A stretch of 64,000 bases of DNA. Origin: Pseudomonas sp. B21-015 (GTDB lineage: Bacteria > Pseudomonadota > Gammaproteobacteria > Pseudomonadales > Pseudomonadaceae). The first letter of the stretch is position 1; each line of letters begins with the position of its first letter. Below, one piece after another: positions 8,994-18,627 of this stretch. The notes under the pieces were generated by a model. It worked only from the letters and a program-made list of their open reading frames with translations, had not been told where the DNA came from and ran no database searches. The translations under genes were made by a program, and so were the position numbers. The stretch lies in NCBI RefSeq assembly GCF_024749285.1, contig NZ_CP087196.1, positions 1,550,001-1,614,000 on the forward strand, in the 5' to 3' direction.

Positions 8994-11039
8994 TTACCTC
9001 GACAGCTGATTGAGTTCTTGAGAGACCACCGGAGCGCCCGACAACGGCAGGCGCAAGGTGAAGCAAGTGCCTTGGCCCAGTGTCGATTGCACTTCCATCT
9101 GGCCCTTGTGGTTGTTGGTGATGATGAAATACGAGACCGAGAGCCCAAGGCCGGTGCCCTGACCGATTTCCTTGGTGGTGAAGAACGGCTCGAACGTGCG
9201 TTTGCGCACGTTCTCGCTCATGCCGATGCCGTTGTCCTCGACCTGAATTTCCGCCCACGGCGGATTCAGCTTTGTACGCAGAATGATCCGCCCCGGTTCG
9301 CGGTCGTCTGCACGCTGGTGAATGGCTTGCGCGGCGTTTTTCAGCAGGTTGAGCAGCACCTGTTCCAGTTCGTTGGCGGTGCCGGGCACCGGGCCCAGCG
9401 CCGGATCGAACTGCCGAATGATCGCCTGGCCCTTGAAGTCGAAGCCGATGGCCAGGTCGAAGTCGTTACCGGCGATTTCCACCGCTTGATCGATCAGCGC
9501 CGGTAAATCGCACGGGGCCATTTGCCGGTTACTGCGGCGGCTGAAGCTGAGCATGTGCGTCACGATCTTCGCTGCCCGGGCGCCCGCCTGCTGAATGCCG
9601 TCAAGCAGCTGCGGCACTTCACGTGCTTGCAGGTACTTATTGACCGTTTCCAGTTCGATGCCGAGGTGCTCGGCCTGTTCGAGGTTTTTCGGCAGATCGG
9701 CTGACAGGCGCCGGCGAATGTTCTGCACGTTATGCAGGATTGCGCCCAGCGGATTGTTGATCTCGTGGGCCATGCCGGCGGCGAGGCCACCGACCGAGAG
9801 CATTTTTTCCGACTGCACCATCATTTCTTCCAGGGACAGACGCTGGGTGATGTCGTCGATCCGGATCACCACGCCGCGCCCGGCACCCCCCATCAATGGA
9901 TAGAACGTCAGGGCGTAATGCTTGGGTTCATCATCCTTGAGCCAGGTGACGCGTTCGATCTTGGCCACTGTGTGCTGCTCGACGGTTTGCTTGAGCTGCG
10001 GCAGGAACGGTTTGAGCGGTTCGAAGGCGAGGAAGATCGGCTGGTTCAAGGCTTCGTCCAGGCGCGTGCCGGACAGGGCGCTGGCCTCCTGATTCCATTG
10101 GGTCACGTAGAGCTGCTCGTCCAGGGCGATCAGTGCCGAGGGCATGGAGTCGATGATGCTGTTGAGGTAGTTCTGGAAACCGGTGAGTTTTTTCTCGATC
10201 TTGCTGCGTACCTGAACTTCCAGTTCCAGCTTGCGGTTGGTGTGGCGGGTTTCTTCGGCCAAACCCTGGGCCTGGTCGTAGGCCGCCTGGGAATCGTCAC
10301 GGGCGCGCTTGAGCTGCTGTTCCCGGGCCTCGATGCGCGAGAGCATGGTATTGAACGCTTCGGCGAGGCTGCCGATTTCGTCGTGGTTGCCGCGAGAGGC
10401 GCGCAGGGCGTAGTTCTCTTCCCGGGTCACTTGCCGGGACAACTCTTCGAGCTGATGGATGGGGCGGGTAATCAGGCGTTTGATCTGCCGGGCGATCACC
10501 AGCCACAACAGCACGCTGAAGATCAGAATCCCCAGGCTGGCGGTCAGGGTCCCGGTGTAGAACGCCATCGGCAATTCGCTGCTGGCCACCAGCAGCAGGT
10601 GGCCGGGCTCGGTGCCGGGGCGGGGCAGGGTGATTACTTGATTGCTGCGAAACTCCGTGGCTTGCCAGGCGTCGAGGTGCCGGAAGTGCTCCGGCAGGCT
10701 CAGCTTGTCTCCCTGCTGCAGCTGCGCCAGACGCACACCTTTGCCGTCATAGAGTGCTGCCGCACGCAACGGTGTATAGCTGTTGAGTTCGTTGAGCAGG
10801 CGTTCGGCGTTTTGCGGCGACTTCAGGGCGTCAGACACCAGGCTCGGGTTGGACACCAGTCGGCCGATGGTCTGCAAGGCCTGGGGCGCCATGCTTTCCT
10901 GGGAGATGTAATAGGCGGCGCTGATAAAGGTCAGGTTGGCGACCAGCAAAACGGTGGTCAACAGCACCAGCAGGGCGGCCAGCAGCTTCTGGCCGACTGG
11001 AAGGTTTTCAAGGCGCTGGCGCAATGGCATCAGGTTCAT
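8994..11039 (-). CDS. PA4398-type sensor histidine kinase
   Basis: The 681-residue inner-membrane kinase has TM1 (about residues 17-39), a periplasmic domain, TM2 (about 165-184), HAMP, a coiled coil (about 235-290), a PAS domain (about 290-400), and a HisKA/HATPase_c module. The phosphorylated histidine is predicted at H424 in GMAHEINNPLGAILHN, followed by the N box NLLKNAAQAI, G1 box VEDNGIGM and G2 box GTGLGLS. No response regulator is adjacent. The gene order panE-kinase-adenosyltransferase matches PAO1 PA4397-PA4398-PA4399; PA4398 has been reported to affect swarming and biofilm formation in P. aeruginosa. The signal sensed is unknown. Confidence 0.93.
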   Translation of the reverse strand: MNLMPLRQRLENLPVGQKLLAALLVLLTTVLLVANLTFISAAYYISQESMAPQALQTIGRLVSNPSLVSDALKSPQNAERLLNELNSYTPLRAAALYDGKGVRLAQLQQGDKLSLPEHFRHLDAWQATEFRSNQVITLPRPGTEPGHLLLVASSELPMAFYTGTLTASLGILIFSVLLWLVIARQIKRLITRPIHQLEELSRQVTREENYALRASRGNHDEIGSLAEAFNTMLSRIEAREQQLKRARDDSQAAYDQAQGLAEETRHTNRKLELEVQVRSKIEKKLTGFQNYLNSIIDSMPSALIALDEQLYVTQWNQEASALSGTRLDEALNQPIFLAFEPLKPFLPQLKQTVEQHTVAKIERVTWLKDDEPKHYALTFYPLMGGAGRGVVIRIDDITQRLSLEEMMVQSEKMLSVGGLAAGMAHEINNPLGAILHNVQNIRRRLSADLPKNLEQAEHLGIELETVNKYLQAREVPQLLDGIQQAGARAAKIVTHMLSFSRRSNRQMAPCDLPALIDQAVEIAGNDFDLAIGFDFKGQAIIRQFDPALGPVPGTANELEQVLLNLLKNAAQAIHQRADDREPGRIILRTKLNPPWAEIQVEDNGIGMSENVRKRTFEPFFTTKEIGQGTGLGLSVSYFIITNNHKGQMEVQSTLGQGTCFTLRLPLSGAPVVSQELNQLSR

Positions 11040-11075
11040 CGCTAAAAAGGAACAAGTGGCCAGCGTAGCCGCTGC

Positions 11076-12619
<1,544 letters not shown>

Positions 12620-12638
12620 CCTTTCAAACGGGAACCTT

Positions 12639-12726
12639 GTGGGAGCAGGCTTGCTCGCGAAAGCGCTGTGTCATTCAACAGTGATGTCGACTGATACGCC
12701 CTCTTCGCGAGCAAGCTCGCTCCCAC
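12639..12726. repeat. REP pair (REPIN), GGGAGCAGGCTTGCTCGCGA type
   Basis: Inverted units GTGGGAGCAGGCTTGCTCGCGA and TTCGCGAGCAAGCTCGCTCCCAC flank a spacer (TGTCATTCAACAGTGATGTCGACTG region) that resembles the spacer of the copy at 1615-1702, so the whole element, not only its arms, is shared. Confidence 0.88.
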
Positions 12727-12804
12727 CGATGGTGCTCACCCCGGCGGGCCTGTTCTGCCGCTTATTTTTCGCGTGCCGGATGGCCGTAAATCAGGAGAAA
12801 GTAG

Positions 12805-13647
12805 ATGGATTTGAATACTGAAGTGGACAACCTGGTCAAGGCGTCTCAAGCCTGGGTTCCGATGATCATGGAATACGGCAGCCGCGTGTTGCTGGCCGTG
12901 ATCACCCTGGCCATCGGCTGGTGGCTGATCAACAAGGTAACGCAAAAACTCGGCGGCCTGCTGGCATTGCGTAACGCCGACCTGGCGCTGCAAGGTTTCA
13001 TCAGCAGCCTGGCGAATATCATCCTCAAGATTCTGCTGATCGTTAGCGTGGCGTCGATGATCGGTGTGGAAACCACGTCCTTCGTCGCGGCTATCGGTGC
13101 GGCCGGCCTGGCCATTGGTCTGGCCTTGCAGGGCAGCCTGGCGAACTTCGCCGGCGGCGTGCTGATTCTGTTGTTCCGTCCGTTCCGCATCGGTGACTGG
13201 ATCGAAGCCCAAGGTGTTGCCGGTACTGTCGACAGCATCCAGATCTTCCACACCGTGCTGCGCACCGGCGATAACAAAACCATCATCGTGCCTAACGGTA
13301 ATCTGTCGAACGGCATCATCACCAACACCAACCGTCAGCCGACCCGCAAAGTAGTATTTGATGTAGGTGTGGATTACGAGGCGGACTTGCAGAAGGCCCG
13401 TCAAGTGTTGCTGGACCTGGCCAAGGATCCGCGAGTATTGACTGAGCCGGCACCGGAAGCGGTGATTTCGACATTGGGCGACAGTTCGATCACTGTTTCC
13501 CTGCGCGTGTGGGTGAAAACCGCTGACTATTGGAATGTGATGTTCATGTTTAACGAGCAATCGCGCGATCGTCTGAAAACGGCGGGTATCGATATTCCAT
13601 TTCCACAGCGGGTTATTCGCGTGGTACAGGAATCGGCAGCGGTATAA
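12805..13647 (+). CDS. Small-conductance mechanosensitive channel, MscS family
   Basis: The 280-residue protein has the classical three-TM MscS layout. TM1 is about residues 27-44, TM2 about 66-88 and the pore-lining TM3 about 92-126 with the Gly/Ala-packed FVAAIGAAGLAIGLALQGSL and the NFAGGVLILLFRPFRIGDWI signature that leads to the beta domain. The cytoplasmic vestibule follows. It opens under membrane tension during hypo-osmotic shock. Length matches E. coli MscS (286 aa). AGGAGAAA lies 6 bases before the ATG. The orthologous position is PA4394. It is a single gene, closed by a strong bidirectional terminator shared with oprD. Confidence 0.95.
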   Translation: MDLNTEVDNLVKASQAWVPMIMEYGSRVLLAVITLAIGWWLINKVTQKLGGLLALRNADLALQGFISSLANIILKILLIVSVASMIGVETTSFVAAIGAAGLAIGLALQGSLANFAGGVLILLFRPFRIGDWIEAQGVAGTVDSIQIFHTVLRTGDNKTIIVPNGNLSNGIITNTNRQPTRKVVFDVGVDYEADLQKARQVLLDLAKDPRVLTEPAPEAVISTLGDSSITVSLRVWVKTADYWNVMFMFNEQSRDRLKTAGIDIPFPQRVIRVVQESAAV

Positions 13648-13731
13648 GGATCAGTCTTTCAACTAATGTCTGACCTTTTGGTCAGATATGTCACAAGACC
13701 CTGATCCTCTAAGCACAATGCTGTAGCCAAT

Positions 13732-13765
13732 AAAAAAGGCCCATCCGAAGATGGGCCTTTTTTTG
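13732..13765. terminator. Bidirectional terminator between mscS and oprD
   Basis: The stem AAAAAAGGCCCATC / GATGGGCCTTTTTTT with a CGAA tetraloop has an A-run on one side and a T-run on the other, so it can stop transcription of both convergent genes. Confidence 0.95.
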
Positions 13766-13790
13766 ATTACCGCGAACTGACTTTCGGCAA

Positions 13791-15119
13791 TTACAGAACC
13801 GAAATCGGGTAGTCGACGATCAGGCGGAACTCTTTGATATCGCCTTCGCCTTCGTCGGCGTTAGCGTAGTGCCATGCTTGACGAATGCGGAAGGAAAGAT
13901 CTTTTGCCGGGCCAGACTGAACAACGTACTTGGCTTCGAGGTTGGTTTCGTTGTGCTTGCCATCTTCGCCGTACAGGCCAGCGTAAGGGCTACCCGCTGG
14001 AGTGTTGGTACCGTCGATGTCCCAACCTTTCACGTAACGGGTCATGAAGCTCAGACCTGGAACGCCGTACTCGGCCATTTTGATGTCATAACGGACTTGG
14101 GCCGACTTCTCGCCAGGGGCGTTGAAGTCAGAGTACTGGATGGAGTTGGCGAGGAAGATCGAGTCGCCGCCACGGTTGTTCGTGCCCACACCGATGTAGT
14201 CGAACGGAGTGTCACCGTTGACCTTCTGGAAGGCGACGGTAATGGTATGTGCTTTCAGGAACGAGAAAGCGGCTGCCAGGGAGTACGCGGTGTTGCTGAT
14301 TTCACCAGCCTTGGCGCTACCGGTGTCGGTGGTGCGGTAGATGTTACCGTCCAGGTTCAGCGACTCGGTGCCACCCAGTGGGATGGTGTAGTTCAGGTTG
14401 GCGTAGTACTGGTTCCAGATGTCTTCCAGTTTTGCGCCGTACAGCGATGCAGTCAGGTTGTCGCTGATGCCGTACTTGCCACCGAAATAGTCGATGGAGT
14501 TGGCTTTCACGCCAGCGTAAGTTGCCCACAGGTCGCCATCACGGGCATTTCGGTCCTGGCTGGTCGACGAGTAGAAGTGACCGGCTTCGAGGTCAAGGTC
14601 TTTGACTTCGCTGCTCTGCAGTTGGAAACCGCTAGCAGTTTGAGGCAGGACGCGGGAACCGCCAACAGCGAACACTGGAGCAGTGCTTGGCTGCATGTCG
14701 CCGACTTTCAGCTCGGTTTTGGATACGCGGAATTTAACCGCTGCACCGGCTTTGCCCTGGCTGTCGTTGACGTGGCCATCGGCGTCGCGGCTCATGTTGC
14801 CGGTGCCGCCGGTGCCGTCGCCACCGTCCAGTTTGATTGCCAGGTAACCGAACGCATCAACGCCGACGCCTACGGTACCTTGGGTGTAACCGGAGCTGAA
14901 GTTGCCCCAGATGCCCTGTGTCCAGTCTTTCTGATCGGTTGCGCCATCTTTCCGATCACGGTTGAAGTAATAGTTGCGAAGCAGCAAGTCGAACTTGGCG
15001 TCTTCAACAAAACCTTTGGCTTCAGCCTGGTCACTTACGAAAGGTGCGGCCGTAGCCATTTGAGTACTGGCTGCTGCTGCAACTGCCAGTGCGATCATGC
15101 TCCACTTCATCACGCGCAT
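13791..15119 (-). CDS. oprD: OprD-family outer-membrane porin
   Basis: The 442-residue protein is an 18-strand OprD porin that passes basic amino acids and small peptides through the outer membrane. It begins with a signal peptide (MKWSMIALAVAAAASTQMATA, cleaved before APFVSDQ). FVSDQAEAKGFVEDAKFDLLLRNYYFNRD and the C-terminal DLSFRIRQAWHYANADEGEGDIKEFRLIVDYPISVL are close to P. aeruginosa OprD. The following genes (HIT, slyX, cold-shock protein) match PA0959-PA0961, so this is the positional orthologue of PA0958 oprD. I kept the upstream ATG, which has AAGGAG 9 bases before it. Upstream there are ArgR-like TGTCGC repeats. Substrate is inferred from the family. Confidence 0.93.
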   Translation of the reverse strand: MRVMKWSMIALAVAAAASTQMATAAPFVSDQAEAKGFVEDAKFDLLLRNYYFNRDRKDGATDQKDWTQGIWGNFSSGYTQGTVGVGVDAFGYLAIKLDGGDGTGGTGNMSRDADGHVNDSQGKAGAAVKFRVSKTELKVGDMQPSTAPVFAVGGSRVLPQTASGFQLQSSEVKDLDLEAGHFYSSTSQDRNARDGDLWATYAGVKANSIDYFGGKYGISDNLTASLYGAKLEDIWNQYYANLNYTIPLGGTESLNLDGNIYRTTDTGSAKAGEISNTAYSLAAAFSFLKAHTITVAFQKVNGDTPFDYIGVGTNNRGGDSIFLANSIQYSDFNAPGEKSAQVRYDIKMAEYGVPGLSFMTRYVKGWDIDGTNTPAGSPYAGLYGEDGKHNETNLEAKYVVQSGPAKDLSFRIRQAWHYANADEGEGDIKEFRLIVDYPISVL

Positions 15120-16016
15120 CGTGATTTGCTCCTTTGGTTTTTAGAAGAGTACTGCCGTCCCACCTGTTTTATTATCTGGGCGGCTCTTTCTTTTTGTGTC
15201 GGCGCAAACTTATATCACGCCGACCCTATTGGCGATACTTGCGCATCTAACCTTTCAGCTTCTTTACGACCCTGTCGCAAATGGCTTGGTCAATGTCGCA
15301 AATTCACAATCCCGATACAATCGGACTGACAACTTCAGCGCTGTTTTTCAGGGCTTGAGCATCGGTAAAAAAGAGTCCCTTGTCCTGCACTTGAATCTCC
15401 ATTGGGCAATCCTGCCACTGTTTTTATTGGTCTTAAGGCTTCCACTTCCAGCGGACGTCTTATAGACGATATGGGGGTGAATGCAACAAGCGTGCACAAA
15501 CCGGAATTCTGTTGCTGTTTTTTTCAGAAGGCCTGCCTGTTGCTGTAAAAACCTCATAAAACCGGGGGTTTCAAGCTCGTTTTCTGTGGGCTTGACGCCA
15601 TGCTTTGCAACGTGTTTACCACATCGAACCCGTGACGCGACAATCAAAAACGTTACCGGTTCACCCCGTCAGTGAGTAGTTAGCGGATGCTGACGCACTG
15701 AGCGTAGACGCGTTGTGCGGTTTTGGTGCAAAAAAATCAATTGCTGTACCGAATTCACACAATGTCGCGTTGCGGTGGATCTGAACGGCGCGTTGTTTAT
15801 CGGTCATTTCAGGGTTTTTTGTGTGTCTGTCGGTGCTGTGGTGGTGCGTCCTGGATCAAAATGTCTCATGTCGGGGCGTCGCCCAGGAGGGGGATGGCCG
15901 CGGTTCGTCGTGAAGCGCGTGACATTCGCAGGTATGCTGCCGTCCTGTCGCTTGGTGCGCAGCCTGTCCGGATGAGCGCTAAGCTGAAAAATGATGACCA
16001 GGCGGGAGTACACACA
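15120..16016. other. Long gene-poor region between oprD and the HIT gene
   Basis: About 900 bp without a supportable gene. The oprD-proximal part holds a likely oprD promoter (minus-strand TATAAG at 15209-15214) and ArgR-like direct repeats at 15273-15309. A minus-strand frame of 99 codons at 15348-15647 has no clear ribosome-binding site and no recognisable family. The part from 15660 to 16016 is mixed in composition and contains a TATGCT (15933-15938) that may be the -10 of the HIT-slyX unit. Confidence 0.5.
15273..15309. promoter_or_regulatory. ArgR-type direct repeats upstream of oprD
   Basis: TGTCGCAAAT occurs twice, at 15273 and 15294, exactly 21 bp apart, on the same face of the helix. 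The second copy fits the published Pseudomonas ArgR half-site TGTCGC-N8-AA completely (AA at 15308-15309); the first lacks the AA. OprD of P. aeruginosa is known to be induced by arginine through ArgR. The repeats lie about 70-105 bases upstream of the predicted oprD transcription start. Confidence 0.6.
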
Positions 16017-16442
16017 GTGTTCGTTTTAGATTCACGACTTCAACAAGACACGTTACCGATCGGCGATTTCCCACTCTGCCGGTTGCTGTTGTCCAATGAT
16101 TCGAACTATCCCTGGTTCATCCTCGTGCCACGCCGCGAGGATATCAGTGAGATATTTCAGCTGGATGTCGCAGATCAACAGCAGCTGTGGCAGGAAACGA
16201 CCGCGCTGGCGGAAATGCTCAAGGACTCGTTCGACGCGGACAAGTTGAACGTTGCGGCCCTGGGTAACGTCGTCAGTCAGTTGCACATGCATGTGATTGT
16301 GCGCAAGCGTGAGGACGCCGCCTGGCCAGCTCCGGTCTGGGGTAAAAATCCGGCCAGGCCCTACAGTCCAGAGCAGATCGCGACGATTCGCGAACGGCTG
16401 CGTCTGGTATTGACCGATGATTTCACGTTTCTGGAGGGTTGA
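16017..16442 (+). CDS. HIT-family (histidine triad) hydrolase-like protein
   Basis: The 141-residue protein is a histidine-triad member. It starts FVLDSRLQQDTLPIGDFPLCRLLLS and has the conserved YPWFILVPRRED segment and an active-site strand SQLHMHVIVR. The usual HxHxH triad reads QxHxH here, so the first His is Gln; this variant is common in the Pseudomonas group. HIT proteins hydrolyse or transfer nucleotidyl groups, but the substrate of this branch is unknown. I chose GTG 16017 with GGGAG 9 bases upstream; ATG 15972 is a possible longer start. It is 3 bases upstream of slyX, so the two form an operon, as PA0959-PA0960. Confidence 0.88.
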   Translation: MFVLDSRLQQDTLPIGDFPLCRLLLSNDSNYPWFILVPRREDISEIFQLDVADQQQLWQETTALAEMLKDSFDADKLNVAALGNVVSQLHMHVIVRKREDAAWPAPVWGKNPARPYSPEQIATIRERLRLVLTDDFTFLEG

Positions 16443-16445
16443 GTC

Positions 16446-16652
16446 ATGAGCCTGGAAGAGCGCGTTACCGATCTGGAAAGCCGGCTGGCGTTTCAGGATG
16501 ACACCATCCAGGCATTGAATGATGTGCTGGTGGCGCAGCAGCGGGTGGTCGAGCGCCTGCAACTGCAGATGGCTGCGCTGCTCAAGCGGCAGGAGGAAAT
16601 GGTCGGCCAGTTCGAGTCCTTCGAAGAAGAGGCGCCACCGCCGCATTATTGA
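16446..16652 (+). CDS. slyX: SlyX family protein
   Basis: The 68-residue protein is almost entirely one coiled coil ([20 protein letters not shown] ... [17 protein letters not shown]) with an acidic tail ending in PPPHY, which is the hallmark of SlyX. Its function is unknown despite wide conservation in gammaproteobacteria. It is cotranscribed with the HIT gene and followed by a strong terminator. Confidence 0.92.
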   Translation: MSLEERVTDLESRLAFQDDTIQALNDVLVAQQRVVERLQLQMAALLKRQEEMVGQFESFEEEAPPPHY

Positions 16653-16690
16653 GCCACATGAGTGAGCTTCGTTAGAGAAAAGCAGGTCAT

Positions 16691-16734
16691 AAAAAAAACC
16701 GCGAACAGCCTGGGCTGTTCGCGGTTTTTTTTAG
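16691..16734. terminator. Bidirectional terminator after slyX
   Basis: A 12-bp GC-rich stem (ACCGCGAACAGCC / GGCTGTTCGCGGT) has eight A before and eight T after, so it can serve slyX and the convergent cold-shock-domain gene. Confidence 0.95.
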
Positions 16735-16741
16735 CCTTGAG

Positions 16742-17344
16742 TCAGCGACGCGGCAGTGCGGCGATCACATCTTCGGCTTGCAGGCCTTTGTCACGATTCA
16801 TGACAGAGAACTCCACGCGCTGGCCTTCGACCAGAACGCGGTGGCCTTCACCGCGAATCGCCCGGAAGTGCACGAAAATATCATCGCCGGAGTCACGGGA
16901 AATAAAGCCGAAGCCTTTGGAGGTGTTAAACCATTTGACGGTGCCAGTATCGCGGTTGCTCATGTCATAGCTTGGCGAGGCGACGGCCGGTGAAGATTTG
17001 TAGAAGCTGATGGCCAGGTGCAGAAGAACGGCGATCAGGGCAGCGACCAGGCTGAACAGAACGGCGGGTTGACCGGCGATGACAGGCATCGGTGCGATCA
17101 GCGTCAGGGTTTGCAGCACCACAGCCAGAACCAGCAAGGCGCTGACCAGGTTTTGCAGTTGATGACGCGGGCCTTTGTTCCAGTAAGGGATAACAGGCGC
17201 GAGGGTGAGGTTGAGCAGGCCGAAAAAGGCCAGGTACAGCGCATCGGGTTGTTGCAGGTAAGGTACCGCTTCGGATCGCAGGCTAGGGATGAAGGACAGC
17301 AGCAGGGCTGCTGCGCCCATTAGCAGGTGGACGATTTTCAACAT
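16742..17344 (-). CDS. Membrane protein with C-terminal cold-shock domain
   Basis: The 200-residue protein joins four predicted TM helices (about residues 3-20, 36-54, 64-86, 93-114) to a complete cold-shock domain at residues 128-198. The CSD has [16 protein letters not shown] (RNP1 KGFGFI at 143-148) and DIFVHFRAI (RNP2 at 156-160), so it should bind single-stranded nucleic acid, held at the inner face of the membrane. It occupies the position of PAO1 PA0961, annotated there as a cold-shock protein. An internal Met128 could give a free CSD, but no good ribosome-binding site precedes it. Function of the anchored form is unknown. Confidence 0.85.
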   Translation of the reverse strand: MLKIVHLLMGAAALLLSFIPSLRSEAVPYLQQPDALYLAFFGLLNLTLAPVIPYWNKGPRHQLQNLVSALLVLAVVLQTLTLIAPMPVIAGQPAVLFSLVAALIAVLLHLAISFYKSSPAVASPSYDMSNRDTGTVKWFNTSKGFGFISRDSGDDIFVHFRAIRGEGHRVLVEGQRVEFSVMNRDKGLQAEDVIAALPRR

Positions 17345-17808
17345 TTTGATTAACTCACGTTAAGACGGATCACAAGGAAGAGCTGATTGAGCACGGTTCG
17401 CTTCAGAACAATAAGAGGCGTTGGACACGTGCCTGCTATCAGCCTATGCGCAGCCCCCGAAAAATAGGCGGTAGCGACACACTGCCTATTTAACAGCAAA
17501 GCCTGCGGCTACTCAAATCAGGCAGTCCAGTGGTGCTTTCACATGGTCGATGTGCGGATGGCGCCTGCTGAGTGTTGTTCGCGCGCTGTGCTTTTCGGAT
17601 CTTTGCCTTTTCGTTGAGTGATGTTGCGCCAGTTTTCGTGGGAAATTGTCCGGCCTAGGACGTGCTCAATGATCGCTCCACTGTTGTTGGCTTATCCTAC
17701 GTTGATGGTCATAAAGTCATCTGGATATGCCTGAGCGCCTGCGCTTTTATAAGGAAACGGAATAGGGCCCTTATCAAGCAGCAAGGATGGCAAAGGAGTG
17801 TCAACGGT
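17345..17808. other. Intergenic region upstream of the membrane cold-shock gene
   Basis: About 460 bp between divergently read genes. It should hold the promoter of the minus-strand membrane cold-shock gene and that of the ribbon-helix-helix gene. I see no strong sigma-70 hexamer pair, terminator or REP. The longer in-frame extension of the downstream gene (from 17662) has no ribosome-binding site and looks non-coding. Confidence 0.4.
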
Positions 17809-18147
17809 ATGGTTCATGAAGACAGGCGAAACGAGGGGAGGATCGGTCCACTCAAGGAGGTAAGGATTGATTCATTTGTCAGCGAGCTCGATATGGGGCT
17901 GGCCCAGCCATTATCCCGATCAGTGCGTTTGAATGGCTTTGCGACCTGTTTGCGGCTTGAACAAGTCTATTGGGATATTTTGGGCGACATGGCCAAGGTC
18001 AATTGCTGCTCGGTCAATGCACTGCTATCCCATGTGGATCGCGAAGTGCATTTGCGCCATGGCGGGGTGAAGAACTTCACCGGGCTGGTGCGGGTTGTCT
18101 GCGTCGTGCACAGCCTGAAGGAGGGCGGTTGCCTCGTCATGGCTTAG
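17809..18147 (+). CDS. Ribbon-helix-helix domain protein
   Basis: The 112-residue protein has a C-terminal region SVRLNGFATCLRLEQVYWDILGDMAKVNCCSVNALLSHVDREV (about residues 42-84) that looks like a RHH_4-type ribbon-helix-helix domain: a short basic strand followed by two helices. Such proteins may bind DNA, but many are uncharacterised. I chose ATG 17809 because AAGGAG lies 10 bases upstream. The N-terminal 40 residues are charged and unrecognised. It lies alone before fmdB. Domain assignment is by pattern only and moderately confident. Confidence 0.65.
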   Translation: MVHEDRRNEGRIGPLKEVRIDSFVSELDMGLAQPLSRSVRLNGFATCLRLEQVYWDILGDMAKVNCCSVNALLSHVDREVHLRHGGVKNFTGLVRVVCVVHSLKEGGCLVMA

Positions 18148-18283
18148 CGATGGCGATGAAAGGTGTCGAGTGTCGGTCTGTGCAGTCTAACGGCTGCACA
18201 GGCTGCATTTAATGGATATAATCCCGCTCTTTGCCGCAAAGCCCAGCATGCGCGGTAGCAATCTGATCGCCGAGACAACCCCC

Positions 18284-18505
18284 ATGCCGATGTACGACTA
18301 TCAATGTGCTTCCTGTGGTCATCAGTTGGAAGCCATTCAAAAGATCAGCGCAGCACCGCTGGTCGACTGCCCTGCCTGCCAGGCGCCAGAGCTTAAAAAG
18401 ATGCTGTCCATGCCGGGCTTCCGCCTCAGCGGCACCGGCTGGTACGAAACCGACTTCAAGACCGGTTCCAAGAAAAATCTGGCCGGTGGCGACAAAGCTG
18501 ACTAG
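18284..18505 (+). CDS. FmdB-family zinc ribbon protein
   Basis: The 73-residue protein starts [22 protein letters not shown] and carries two CxxC pairs (YQCASC and VDCPAC), forming an FmdB/CxxC_CxxC_SSSS zinc ribbon, followed by [25 protein letters not shown], the characteristic tail of this family. It is regularly found just upstream of aspS in pseudomonads, as here (123 bp apart). Its function is unknown; the fmdB name reflects an early regulatory proposal. Confidence 0.88.
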   Translation: MPMYDYQCASCGHQLEAIQKISAAPLVDCPACQAPELKKMLSMPGFRLSGTGWYETDFKTGSKKNLAGGDKAD

Positions 18506-18627
18506 GGTCTAGCGCCCGAGCTGAACGACACGCGCGAGCTCTTGCATCATCTGGCACCTTATTCAAGTGTGGGGGTGCGGCAAGACCTCCAACCGAATTT
18601 CGAATTACGAGAAGTGAAACCACTACC

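Noticed and set aside
15348..15647. Minus-strand 99-codon frame in the oprD-HIT gap
   Set aside because: No ribosome-binding site, no domain, and it crosses T-rich tracts; kept only as unexplained sequence.
16742..16965. Separate short cold-shock protein from internal Met128 of the membrane CSD gene
   Set aside because: The bases before the codon (CCAAGCTATGAC) do not contain a good ribosome-binding site, so the fused protein is preferred.
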